This document shows, one piece after another, positions 51,953 through 63,100 of a DNA stretch of 64,000 nt. The translations under genes were made by a program, and so were the position numbers. How positions within the stretch are numbered: position 1 is the stretch's first letter; the number at the start of each line of letters is the position of its first letter. Under the pieces are notes generated by a model. The model worked only from the letters and a program-made list of their open reading frames with translations, made no database searches and had not been told where the DNA came from. Source of the DNA: Salipiger sp. IMCC34102 (GTDB lineage Bacteria > Pseudomonadota > Alphaproteobacteria > Rhodobacterales > Rhodobacteraceae); contig NZ_SELQ01000008.1 of the NCBI RefSeq assembly GCF_004145405.1, forward strand, positions 1 through 64,000, in the 5' to 3' direction.

Positions 51953-53590
51953 ATGGTCACAACCGATCTCACGATACCAGGGACAGGCCCGACCGGGGTC
52001 CGCCGCGTCGCGGTCGCGGGGCTTGCGACCCTCGTCGCGGTGGCGGCCTTCATCGTGTTCCGCGACGGGCTTACGCTGCTGTGGTCTTCCTGGGCGCTGC
52101 CCGAATACGCCCACGGCCCGGTCATTCCGATCCTGTCACTCCTGCTTCTGCACCGTCAGGTGGCGCGGGCGGGCGATGCCGACACCTGGGGCGGCGCGCC
52201 GCGACCGACCGTCGTCGTGGCGGTCGCCCTGTCGCTTCTCGCCGTGCTGCTGGGGATCTTCGGCTCTCTTTCCGGCCTGACCGAGGTTTCGGCCTACGGC
52301 CTTCTGCCCTTCGCGATGGCACTGGTGGTCGTCGCCACGGGCTGGCCCGCCGCCGGCCACTTCTGGCATGCCATCGTGCACCTGGGCTTCATGCTGCCGC
52401 TGCCCGGCCTTGTCTACTACGCCACCACGACCGCCTTGCAGGCCTTCTCCTCCGAGGCGGGCGTGATCCTGATCCGGCTCTTCGACATCCCGGTCGTCCT
52501 CCAAGGCAATGTGATCGACATGGGCGCGGTGAAACTTCTGGTGGCCGAGGCCTGCTCGGGCCTGCGCTACATGTTCCCGATCCTCAGCTTTTCCTACATC
52601 TTGGCGATCTTCTACCGCGGTGCCTTCTGGAAAAAGCTCGCGATCCTGGCCATGGCGGTGCCGATCGCGGTGGCGGTCAACGCGCTGCGGATCGCCACGA
52701 TCGGCGTGGCTTACGGGCTTTACGACATCGCCCCGGCGGAAGGCTTCGCCCATCTCTTCGAAGGCTGGGCCGTCTTCCTGCTTTCGATCCTGCTGATCCT
52801 GGCCGCCGCTGCGGCCCTGTCGTCGGGCGGGCGGATGTCGTTCGACACCGGGTTGGGCCAGACCCGCGTCGTGATCGCGCGCCTGCGCCGGGCGGGCTCT
52901 CCCGCCGCATTCGGCGCCGTCGCAGCAGTCTTCTGTCTCGGGGCCGCGATCCTTCTCGCCCTGCCCGAGCGGACGCATACCCCCGTCGCGCGGGTGCCGT
53001 TCTCGCTCCTGGACGACACCCTCGGCCCCTGGACGCTGGAGTCGCGCACCACCCTCGACGCCGCCACGCTGGCCGAACTGGCCGCCGACGACGTGCTGGC
53101 CGCGAATTTCACCCGCGACGCGGCCGAGAGCGCCCCGGTGGAGCTTTTCCTTGCCTACTACGCCGACCAGCGCGCGGGCGGCATCCACTCGCCCGAGATC
53201 TGCCTGCCCGGCGCCGGGTGGGAGATCGAAACCCTCACCCCGATGACCCTGACGGACGTGCAGGGCACCAACGTCCCCGCGTTGCGGGCGGTGATCCGCC
53301 GCGACCTTGAGCGGCGCGTCGTCGTCTACTGGTTCGACCAGCACGGACGGCGGACCGCCCGCGACTACGTCGCCAAGGCCACGCTCGTCTGGGACAGCCT
53401 GCGTCACCAGCGCACGGACGGCGCGCTGGTTCGGCTGGTCACCTCCGTCCGGCAAGGCGAATCGCCCGAGGCGGCCACGGCCCGGCTGACCGATATGGCA
53501 CGCCACCTCGGGCCCGCGCTGCCGCCGCATCTGCCGGGCCTTGGCCCCGCGACCGCCGCCTCCCTTTCCGTTTTCCCCAAGGACACCTGA
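51953..53590 (+). CDS. xrtD: Exosortase XrtD with fused EpsI domain
   Basis: 545 residues. The N-terminal 300 are eight or so membrane helices with the exosortase catalytic triad: C201 in VAEACSGLRYMFP, R246 in NALRIATIGV and H267 in GFAHLFEGWAVF. The C-terminal part (about 335-530) is an EpsI/DUF3485 domain with GGIHSPEICLPGAGWEI. This fusion is the VPLPA-CTERM-specific exosortase layout of Rhodobacteraceae. It processes proteins carrying VPLPA signals at the inner membrane, usually alongside exopolysaccharide synthesis. It lies 121 bases after its likely substrate gene. Confidence 0.93.
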   Translation: MVTTDLTIPGTGPTGVRRVAVAGLATLVAVAAFIVFRDGLTLLWSSWALPEYAHGPVIPILSLLLLHRQVARAGDADTWGGAPRPTVVVAVALSLLAVLLGIFGSLSGLTEVSAYGLLPFAMALVVVATGWPAAGHFWHAIVHLGFMLPLPGLVYYATTTALQAFSSEAGVILIRLFDIPVVLQGNVIDMGAVKLLVAEACSGLRYMFPILSFSYILAIFYRGAFWKKLAILAMAVPIAVAVNALRIATIGVAYGLYDIAPAEGFAHLFEGWAVFLLSILLILAAAAALSSGGRMSFDTGLGQTRVVIARLRRAGSPAAFGAVAAVFCLGAAILLALPERTHTPVARVPFSLLDDTLGPWTLESRTTLDAATLAELAADDVLAANFTRDAAESAPVELFLAYYADQRAGGIHSPEICLPGAGWEIETLTPMTLTDVQGTNVPALRAVIRRDLERRVVVYWFDQHGRRTARDYVAKATLVWDSLRHQRTDGALVRLVTSVRQGESPEAATARLTDMARHLGPALPPHLPGLGPATAASLSVFPKDT

Positions 53591-53597
53591 TTTCGCC

Positions 53598-56033
53598 ATG
53601 TTCCGCATCCTAGCCATCCTCGTCACCCTCGGCGTCGTAGCCGTCCTTGCCGCCCCCGCCGCCCTGCGCCTCGCCGGCGGCACCGGTGGCATCGCGCGGC
53701 TGATGCAGGCCGGGGACGACCAGGCGGCGGATGGCGACTGGGTCGCCGCGCGCCTGCGCTACGAACAGGTGCTCTCCAACGATCCCGAGAACCTCGACGC
53801 CCGCCTCGGGCTGGCCCGTGCCCTGCGCGACGGCGGCCTCTTCGAGCTTTCGGCGACGCATCTTCTCTACATCATCGGCAAGGATCCCGAGATGCCCGCC
53901 CCGCGGATCGAGTTCGCCGAGATGCTCTTCATGGCCGGTGAGCTGTCCGAAAGCCGGATGCACCTCGACCGCGCTGGCGTGACGGAGGGCGCGCTGCTGC
54001 CGCGGGCGCAGGCGCTGACGGCGGCGCATGCCGCGGCCGAGGGCGACGATGCCCAGGCGCTCGCGCAGGCCCGCGCGGCGCTCGCCGCCGATCCGGGCCT
54101 GTCGCATGCCTACGCCACGCAGGCCGCCGTCGCGTTGCGGGCAGAGGACTTCGACACCGCGCTCGCGGCGCTGGATGCGGCCCGGACGGCGCAGGCGGAG
54201 ACACTGTCGCACGGGCTGATGCGCCTGGGCATCCTCGAGCGGCAGGGGCGCACCGACGCCATCGGCTCCGAGTTGCGCGTGCTTTCCGAAACCTACCCCG
54301 ACGTGCCCGAACTGCGGCTGGCGCTTGCACGCTGGATCGCAGGTCGGCACCCCGACCGGACCGAGGACGCGCGCGAGATCCTCATCTCCTTGGTGCGCGA
54401 CAGCGCCGACGATGCGGCCGCCCTGTCCAGCCTTACGAGCGACGCGGTGGCACTTCTGGGTAACGCGGCGGCGTTCGACGTGTTCAACACCGCGGGCGCG
54501 GACCCCGCGCTTTCGGGTCAGCTCGAACAGCAGATCGCCGTCCTGGAAGGGGCCGCAGGAGACACCGCCGCCGCCCGGGCACGGCTGTCCCGCGAGATCG
54601 AGAACGCCCGCACCCCAGAAGCGCGCAATTCCGCGCGCATCCTGCTGGCGCGGCTGATGGACCCCGTGACCGAAGGGGCGGCGCGCCTGGCGCTTGCCGC
54701 AGCCGTGCTCGAGGACGATCCGCAGAACCCCTCCGCCCACCTGTTGCTGGCCGACGCAGAAACCCGTCGCGGCGCGCCGGAGGCCGCGATCTCGCACCTG
54801 CGCACCGTGCTGAGCGTCCGGCCCGACGATGCCGGCACGCTGATGGCGCTGGCGCGGGCCCACGCGCTGGCGGGGTCGCTCGAACTGGCGCTCGACCGGT
54901 TGTCGAAGGCGGTTCAGGTATCGAACCACGCCCCGGACCTCGCGCTGACCCACGCCGGGCTGATCGAGGGACGACAAGGGGCGGCACCGGCGGCAGAGCT
55001 CATCGACATCGCACTCGAACAGCATCCGCAGGACCTTGACCTGCTGACCCGGCGCGCCGCCCTTGCACTGCGCGCGGGCGACGTGGCGACCGCGCGCGGG
55101 CTGCGGTCGCGGCTCGCAGACCTGCCCGGCGGTGCCGACACCGTGCCGGAGCTGGACCTGGCCATTGCCGCCCAATCCGGCACGCTCCAGACGGACATGG
55201 ACGCGCTCGCCCGCGACGACAGCCCCGAGGGGCAACTGCTGCTGGCCCGCGGCGCATTGCGTGCGGGCCGTGCCGCCCAGGCGGCGGAGATCCTGGACGC
55301 GCGTCTCGCCGCCGCCCCGGGGACCGTCGACGCCCTCTTGCTGCGTGCCGATGCGGCCCTCGCCTTGCAGGACACCGACGCCGCGGTCGCGAACCTGGAC
55401 GAGGCGATGCGACTGGCCCCCGAACGCCCCGCGATCGCGGCGAGCCTCGCCCGGCTGCTCCTGGCACTCGACCGGCCAGAGGCCGCGGACGAGGCGATCG
55501 CGGGCGGCCTGGCCCATGTGCCGCAGGACTACGAACTCGCGGTGCTTCAGGCCTACCGGCTGGACCGCACAGGGCAGACCGACGCCGCGCGCGACGCCTT
55601 CGACGCGCTCTCGCGCCGCGCCCCAGGCGATCCGCGCGTGGCCTTCCGCCTCGCCCGGCTGCTGACGCGGCCCGGCACCTCCGCCGCAGAGGTCGACCGG
55701 GCGCTCCAGCTCACCGCGCCGCACGACCTCTCGGACGACCCCGAGCGGCAGGCGATCCGCGGATGGGTGCTGCACCGGGCCGGGTCCTCGACCGCGGCGC
55801 TGGATCTGTTGCGCGACGCAGCACCCCGGCGGGTGGAGGATCCCCAGACCCAGGCCTGGCTGGGCCTTGCGGAACGCGGCGCGGGCAACCCCGAGGCCGC
55901 GCTGGCGGCGGTGTCGCGGGCGCTCGACCTCGCGGCGGGCGGCGCCGCCTTCGACGACGACGAGGTGCGCCGCGCCACGCGCCGGGCCCACGACGAGATG
56001 CGCGAGGCCTCGCACTCGGCCCGTTCGAACTAG
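53598..56033 (+). CDS. Large TPR-repeat protein of the exosortase/EPS locus
   Basis: 811 residues: an N-terminal membrane anchor (ILAILVTLGVVAVLAAPAAL) then almost continuous TPR-like helical repeats (for example AARLRYEQVLSNDPENLDAR and LGLARALRD, later DAAVANLDEAMRLAPERPAI). It resembles the TPR proteins of PEP-CTERM/exosortase loci that support polysaccharide synthesis in the periplasm. It begins seven bases after xrtD ends and very likely shares its transcript. Strong Ala and codon bias reflect the GC-rich genome. Confidence 0.85.
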   Translation: MFRILAILVTLGVVAVLAAPAALRLAGGTGGIARLMQAGDDQAADGDWVAARLRYEQVLSNDPENLDARLGLARALRDGGLFELSATHLLYIIGKDPEMPAPRIEFAEMLFMAGELSESRMHLDRAGVTEGALLPRAQALTAAHAAAEGDDAQALAQARAALAADPGLSHAYATQAAVALRAEDFDTALAALDAARTAQAETLSHGLMRLGILERQGRTDAIGSELRVLSETYPDVPELRLALARWIAGRHPDRTEDAREILISLVRDSADDAAALSSLTSDAVALLGNAAAFDVFNTAGADPALSGQLEQQIAVLEGAAGDTAAARARLSREIENARTPEARNSARILLARLMDPVTEGAARLALAAAVLEDDPQNPSAHLLLADAETRRGAPEAAISHLRTVLSVRPDDAGTLMALARAHALAGSLELALDRLSKAVQVSNHAPDLALTHAGLIEGRQGAAPAAELIDIALEQHPQDLDLLTRRAALALRAGDVATARGLRSRLADLPGGADTVPELDLAIAAQSGTLQTDMDALARDDSPEGQLLLARGALRAGRAAQAAEILDARLAAAPGTVDALLLRADAALALQDTDAAVANLDEAMRLAPERPAIAASLARLLLALDRPEAADEAIAGGLAHVPQDYELAVLQAYRLDRTGQTDAARDAFDALSRRAPGDPRVAFRLARLLTRPGTSAAEVDRALQLTAPHDLSDDPERQAIRGWVLHRAGSSTAALDLLRDAAPRRVEDPQTQAWLGLAERGAGNPEAALAAVSRALDLAAGGAAFDDDEVRRATRRAHDEMREASHSARSN

Positions 56034-56059
56034 TCCGCACCAAGGGGAAAGGGATCTTC

Positions 56060-56992
56060 GTGACACAGTCGACCGCCACCGCGACGTCCCCCCGCCACCG
56101 CCCCGTCCGGGCGCCGGCGCGCACCTCCCGGTCCGGACCGCGCCCCCGGATCAGCGTCATCATCCCGGCCCACAACGAGGAATCCTACCTCGGGGCCTGT
56201 TTGTCCGCGCTGCTTTGCTCGGCGCCGGTGCTGTTTCGGGACGGGCAGCCCGTCCCGGTCCAGGTGGTCGTGGCCGCCAACGGCTGCACGGATCGCACCT
56301 GCGCCGTCGCGCGCGGCTTCGGGTCGCGCATGACGCGCCGCGGCTGGAAACTCGTGATCCTCGACATCGCGCAAGGCAGCAAGATCGGCGCGCTGAACGC
56401 GGCCGACGCCCGCGCCTCGGGCGACGTGCGGATCTACCTCGACGCGGACGTGAACGTGGGACCCGACCTGCTGCGCCAGACGTGGGAGGCCCTGCAAGGC
56501 CCCCTGCCCCGCTACGCCAGCGGCCGAATGGACATCATCGAACCGGCCTGCTTCGCCAGCCGGGCCTACCGCGAGATCTACCGCCGCGTGCCGTTCCAGA
56601 CCCGCACGATCCCGGGGGCGGGCTATTTCGCCGTCAACGCGGCAGGCAGGGCGCGCTGGGAAATCTTTCCCGACGTGATCGCCGACGACCTGTTCGTCCG
56701 GCTTCAGTTCGACAAGAACGAGCGCATCCAGCTCAGCGATTCGTTCCGTTGGGAACTGACGGAAGGCTTCCGTGCGCTGGTGCGCGTGCGCCGGAGGCAG
56801 GACACCGGCACCCGTGACCTGCTGGCCCGCTTCCCCCGCCTCGTCGCCAACGAGGACAAGCCCCGGTTCGAGCCGGGCGAACTGCGGCGCCTGGCACTGA
56901 GATTTCCCGTGGGCATGGCAGTTTACTGTGCCGTTGCGCTGATGTCGCGGCTTCCCGCCCGCTCGGAGGCCTGGGCCCGTGGGCGAAGTTGA
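56060..56992 (+). CDS. Glycosyltransferase family 2 protein
   Basis: 310 residues from a GTG with AAGGGGAAAGGG upstream. GT2 motifs are RISVIIPAHNEESYLGACLS, VVVAANGCTDRTCAVARG, IYLDADVNVGPD (the D-x-D) and VIADDLFVRLQFDKNERI. A C-terminal hydrophobic segment is short (FPVGMAVYCAVALMSRLP). It starts 26 bases after the TPR gene in the same operon. The acceptor is unknown. Confidence 0.87.
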   Translation: MTQSTATATSPRHRPVRAPARTSRSGPRPRISVIIPAHNEESYLGACLSALLCSAPVLFRDGQPVPVQVVVAANGCTDRTCAVARGFGSRMTRRGWKLVILDIAQGSKIGALNAADARASGDVRIYLDADVNVGPDLLRQTWEALQGPLPRYASGRMDIIEPACFASRAYREIYRRVPFQTRTIPGAGYFAVNAAGRARWEIFPDVIADDLFVRLQFDKNERIQLSDSFRWELTEGFRALVRVRRRQDTGTRDLLARFPRLVANEDKPRFEPGELRRLALRFPVGMAVYCAVALMSRLPARSEAWARGRS

Positions 56993-57185
56993 TTGCTGCA
57001 AGGCCGATACCGAAACCCCCGGGCCACGCACGCGGGTTTCAATTGATTTTCGCGACCGGAAAGATAGAATGGCGCCTGATTATTACCATAGGCCTCGGGG
57101 CATTTTTTCCCGGCACTTGGCCGCATTCTATTTTAGCGACGCCGCCCTGCACGGGGAATTCGCGGCAAAGACATTGGATTGATGA

Positions 57186-60100
57186 ATGTTTGATCATGAT
57201 CGCCAGAACGATCGTGTCGATACCGATATTGCGATCGTCGGCATGGCCGCTCATTTGCCCGGTGCGGCGAACGTTGCCGAATTCTGGAAAAACCTGACCG
57301 CCGGCAAAAGCGCGATCCGCGAATTGACTGCCGCCGAACTGGAGGCCGCCGGCGAACGCCCCGAGCGTCTTTTGGATCGCAATTACGTCCCCTTCGCCGC
57401 CGCGCTGGACGATTTCGACCATTTCGACGCGGAGTTCTTCGGCTTCTCGCCCAAGGAAGCCGCGATCATGGACCCCCAGCACCGCCAGTTCCTCGAAGTG
57501 TGCTGGGAAGCGTTGGAGAACGCGGGCCGCATGCCCGAGACCCACCCCGGCCCGATCGGCGTCTTCGCGGGTTGCGGGATGGGCAGCTATTTCTATTTCA
57601 ACCTGTGCTCGAACCCCGGTCTGGTCGACGACGTGGGCATGTTCCTGCTGCGCCATACCGGCAACGACAAGGACTTCCTGGCGACCCGGGTCAGCCATGT
57701 CTTCGACCTCAAGGGGCCCAGCATCAACCTTCAGACCGCCTGCTCGACCTCGCTGGTCGCGGTGCACTACGCGGTGCAATCCCTGCTGAACGGCGAATGC
57801 GACATGGCGCTGGCGGGGGGTGTCACGATCGAGTTGCCGCACCGGCGCGGCTACATCTACGAGGAGGGAGAGATCCTGTCCCCCGACGGGGCCTGCCACG
57901 CCTTCGATCACCGCGCGCAAGGCACCGTCTTCGGCTCGGGCGCGGGGGCCGTGGCGCTGCGCCGGCTGGAGGACGCGCTGGCCGACGGAGACCACATCTG
58001 GGGCGTGGTGAAGGGAACCGCGATCAACAACGACGGGGCGGCCAAGGCGGGCTACCTCGCCCCCAGCGTCGAAGGCCAGTCCCGTGCCATCCGCGAGGCG
58101 CAAGCGGTGGCCGAGGTCGACGCGGGCAGCATCGGCTACGTCGAATGTCACGGCACCGGCACCTACCTGGGCGACCCGATCGAGGTCGCGGCCCTGACCG
58201 ACGCCTTCGGCCTGGACCCCGCCGCGCGCGGCACCTGCCGGATCGGGTCTGTGAAGACCAATATCGGCCACCTCGACACCGCCGCGGGTGTGGCCAGCCT
58301 GATCAAGGCCACCCTGTCCGTCCACGAAGGCCGTATCCCGCCTTCGCTGGGATACGAGAAACCCAATCCCGCCATCGACTTCGACACCAGCCCCTTCCGC
58401 GTGAACGATCGGTTGCACGACTGGCAGTCCGAGCGGCCGCGGCGCGCGGGAGTGAATTCCTTGGGCGTCGGCGGCACCAATGCCCACGCCATCGTCGAAG
58501 AGCCGCCGCAGGTGGCCGCGTCCGAGCGGGGCGACTGGCCCTTTGCGCTGCTGTGCCTGTCGGGGCGCAACCTCAAGGCGCTGGACGCGAACGCGGGCCG
58601 TCTTGCCGCCCACCTGCGCGACCGGCCCGACCAGGCGCTCGACGACGTGGCCTGGACCCTGAAGAACGGCCGCCGCGCCTTCGAGAAGCGCCGCGTCATT
58701 GTCGCCGAAACCCATGACGAAGCCGCGGCAAAGCTCGAACGGGGCGACCGGCGCGAGGTCTTCACCCATACTGCCCTGGGCGACGATCCCGGCGTGGTCT
58801 TCATGTTTCCCGGCGGCGGCGCACAACACGTCGGCATGGCACGCGACCTCTACGAGACCGAGCCGGTCTTCCAGGACTGGATGGATCGCGGGTTGGACAT
58901 CCTGCAGCCGCAGATCGACTACGACGTCCGTGCGCTCTGGCTGGCGAAAGGCGCGGAGGCCGCCCGCGCCGCCGAGAGGCTGAAGACGCCTTCCGTCCAG
59001 TTGCCGCTCATCATGATCGTCGAATACGCGCTGGCGAAGCTCTGGATGTCCTGGGGGGTCGAGCCGGAGGTCCTCGTCGGGCATTCCATGGGCGAGAACA
59101 CCGCCGCCTGCCTCGCCGGCGTGATGTCCTTCGAGGATTGCATCGGCCTGGTGCTTTTGCGCGGGCGTCTTTTCGACACGGTGGCGCCGGGAGGCATGCT
59201 CTCGGTCCCGCTGTCGGCGGATGCGGTGGCCCCCTACCTCGGCGGCGATCTGGACATCGCCTGCGTCAACGCCGCAGAGCTCACGGTCGTCTCCGGCCCG
59301 GTCGCGGGATTGGAGCGGGCGCGCAAGGCCCTTGCCGCGGACGAAATCGACGCGCAGCGCATCGCCATCGACATCGCCGCCCATTCGCGGATGCTCGACC
59401 CGATCCTGCCGCGCTTCCGCGACTACCTCGCCGGTATCGATCTGCACGCGCCGCGGATCCCCATCGTCTCGAACCGCACCGGCGCGGTGCTGACGGATGC
59501 GCAGGCGCAGGACCCCGACTACTGGGCAGGCCACCTGCGCGGGACCGTGCATTTCGCCGAATGCGTGACCGGGCTTTGCGAGGATCCCGACCGTGTCCTG
59601 CTGGAGGTCGGACCGGGCAAGGCGCTGGGATCGCTGGCTCAGGCCAATGCCCGCGTGACGCCGAACCAGGTCATCAACACCCTGCGTCACCCCGATCACG
59701 ACGTGGCCGACGACGCTTACTTCCTGGCCACGCTGGGGCGGCTCTGGGCCACGGGGGTCGAGATCGACTGGGACCAGATCTGGGGCACCGCCCGGCGCCG
59801 CCGCGTGCCGCTGCCGGGCTACGCCTTTCAACGGCAGCGCTACTTCATAGAGGCCGGCACCCCCGCCACCGCCACCCCGCCCGCGCCGCCCCTGCAGCGC
59901 ATGGAGGATATCGCGGACTGGGGCTGGCAGCCGCGCTGGATCAAGAGCGTGGCGCCCGGCGCCCCCGATCCCGCTCATGACCTGCCCCGCGCCCGCCGGG
60001 ACGTCTGGCTGATGTTCTGCGACACCCTCGGCGTGGCGGACCGCGCCGCCGACCGGCTGGCGGCGGCGGGCGAGCGGGTGATCCGCCTGCGCACCGGCGA

Positions 60101-63100
60101 CGTCTTCGAACGCACCGGCCCCGACAGCTATACCCTGCCGCTGGACCAGGGGCGCGCGGGCTACGACCAACTGGTCGCCGGGTTGGTGGCGGAGGGCATC
60201 GTTCCCACGCGGGCCGCGCATTTCTGGACCCTGACCGGTGCCGCCCCCGAAGGCCGCGACATGGGCAGCTTCAACGCCACGCAGGATCGCGGGTTCTATT
60301 CCCTGCTCTACCTCGGGCAGGCCATCGCGGGCGAGGACCTGCCCGGCGCGGTCCACGTCACCGTCTTCACCGACGGCGCGGCCAGCGTCGCCGGAGAGCC
60401 GTTGCGCGCCCCTGCCAAGGCCACCCTGGCCGGTCCCGCCCAAGTGCTGCCGAAGGAGCGCGAGGGTTTGACGATCCGGCTCGTGGATCTCGACACCCCC
60501 GCCTCCGCCCCCGCCCGGCGGCGCGGCAAGGTCGCCGCGGCCGACTGGACCGCCGGGACCGAGGCGCTGGACGACGCCATTCTGGAGGAGCTGCTCGCCA
60601 CCCCCGGCAACGAGATCGTGGCCCTGCGCGGGCGGGCGCGCCACACCCGGACCTTCCGAAAGACCCCGCTCGCCCCCGTGGCGGACCCGCGGGATCTGCC
60701 CCTGCGCCGGGGCGGGACCTACGTGGTGACCGGCGGGTTCGGCGGCATCGGCCTCAACGTGGCAGAGACCCTGTGGCACAATTGCGCGGCCAACATCGTG
60801 CTGGTCGGCCGCAGCCCCATGCCCCAGCGGGACGACTGGGACGCGCACCTGCGCCGGGCCGGACCCAACGATTCCGTCTCGCGCCGCATCGCCGCGGTCC
60901 GTAGACTCGAAGGCCTGGGCGCGCAGGTGCTGGCCCTGAGCGCCGACGTGGCCTCCCTGCCGGAGGTCATGACCGTCGTGCGCCGCACCGAAGAGCGTTT
61001 CGGCCCGATCAACGGCGTCGTCCATGCCGCGGGTGCGATCGACGACGCGCCCTTCATGACCAAGTCGCAATCCTCGGTCGAGGCGGTCTTCTCGCCCAAG
61101 ATCCGCGGCGCGCAGATCATCGAGGAATGCCTGCCCCGCGCGGATCTCGACTGGCTGGTGCTGTTTTCGTCCACCTCGACCGTCACGGGCCCGGTGGGCC
61201 AGGTCGACTACGTCGCGGCCAACGAATACCTCAACGCCTTCGCGCAATCCCACGCCGCGGGCCCGATGCGGGTCGTGTCGCTGAACTGGGGCGTCTGGAA
61301 CGAGATCGGCATGGCCGTCGAGGCGCTGGCCGATCGGACCGGCGCGCGCGCGCCCGCCCCGGTCGAGCCGCTGGACCTGCCGCTGTGGGACAGCCGGACC
61401 TTCGACGACAAGGGCCGCAGCGTCCTTTCGGCGACCTATGACGCGGGCAGGGACTGGATCCTGGACGGTCACCGGACGCGGGCGGGCGACGCGCTGATCC
61501 CCGGCACCGGCTACATCGAGATGATCGCCCAGGCGATGACGGCCCAGGGCGAAACCGGTGCCTTCGAGATCCGCGACCTGATCTTCCTGCGGCCACTCTC
61601 GATCGAGGACGGCACCCCTCGGCCCGCGCGCCTGCGCCTGTCGCGCACCATCGACGGCTACCTTTGCGACATCCAGAGCGGCGTCCGGATCGACGGGCGG
61701 GAGGGTTTCGTGACCAACGCGCGTGCCAACTTGTCGCTGATGCCGCTCGATCCGCCCCGGCGCCCGGACCTGGAGGCCGTACGCGCCGCCTGCGACCGCG
61801 TCGCGCGCGCGCAAGACGGCGGCAGCCTCGTCTCGCCGCAGGAAGCGCACCTCGATTTCGGCCCACGCTGGCGGGTGCTGCAATCGACGGCCTTCGGGGA
61901 CGGCATCGGCATCGCGGAACTCGCGTTGCCCGACGCGTTCCGCGCCGACCTGCGCGACGGATGGCTGGCGCATCCAGCCCTCCTCGACCTTGCGACCGGT
62001 TGGGCCATCGAGCTGATCCCGGGCTATACCGCGGCCGACCTGTGGGTGCCGGTGTCCTACCAGTCGATCCACGTCCATGCAGCCTTGCCCGCCCGCCTCG
62101 TGTCGCTGGCGCGGATCCGCGACCGGGCCGGTGCGGAGGGCGATTTCGCCAGTTTCGACATCCTGCTGACAGACCCCGACGGCGCCGTCGTGATGGAGGT
62201 GACCAATTTCACCATCCACCGCATGACCGACCCGGCCTTTACCCGGCCCGCCGCACCGGGATCACGCGACGTCGAGTTCACCGCAACCGACGCCACGGCC
62301 CCCCGCGCCCTCTCCCCCGAGGAGGAGCGGATGCAGGACACCATCGCGCGCGGCATCCGCCCCGAGGAAGGCTCGGAGGCCTTCTTGCGCGCCTTGGCCG
62401 GGGGCGCGCCGCAGATCGTGGTGACCTCCGTCGATCTCGACGCGCTCGTGGCCTCCGCCGCGGCGAACCGCGCGACGCGCGACGACGGCGCGGACAAGTT
62501 CGACCGCCCCGAGCTCGACACCGAATTCGTGGCCCCCGAGACCGATGTGCAACGCATGCTCGTGAAGATGTGGGAAGACCTTCTGGGCGTGAACGGCGTG
62601 GGCATCGCCGACAGCTTCTTCGACCTCGGGGGGCACTCGCTGATCGCCGTGCGGCTCTTCTCGCAGATCAAGAAGGCCTACCGCGTCGAATTTCCGATCT
62701 CGACCCTGTTCGAGGCCCCCACGATCGCTGCCTGCGCCGCCTTGATCGAGGACCGGATCGGCCCCGCCGCAGCCCCCGCCGGCGACGACGGTGACACGCC
62801 GCCTGCCGCATCCGCTGCCCCCGCGCGCCGCAGCCGTCACCTGGTGGCGATGCACGACGACGCCTGCGGGCACGGCACGCCCTTCTTCTTGGTCGCGGGC
62901 ATGTTCGGCAACGTCATGAACCTGCGCTACCTCGCCTCGCTCCTGCAGTCGGACCGCCCGGTCTACGGCCTGCAGGCGCGCGGCCTTTTCCGGGGCGATG
63001 CGCCGCATGAGAGCTTCGCGGAAGCCGCGCGCGACTACATCGCCGAGATCCGACAGGTCCAACCCAGGGGGCCCTACACGCTCGGCGGCTATTCGGGCGG

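Noticed and set aside
53610-56066. An 818-codon minus-strand frame opposite the TPR gene
   Set aside because: Antisense shadow of a high-GC gene; no domains, while the plus strand shows clear TPR repeats.
57039-62219. A 1726-codon open frame on the minus strand opposite the PKS gene
   Set aside because: It mirrors the PKS codon structure in GC-rich DNA, has no recognisable domains and lacks a ribosome site; the plus strand carries a complete PKS with all motifs.
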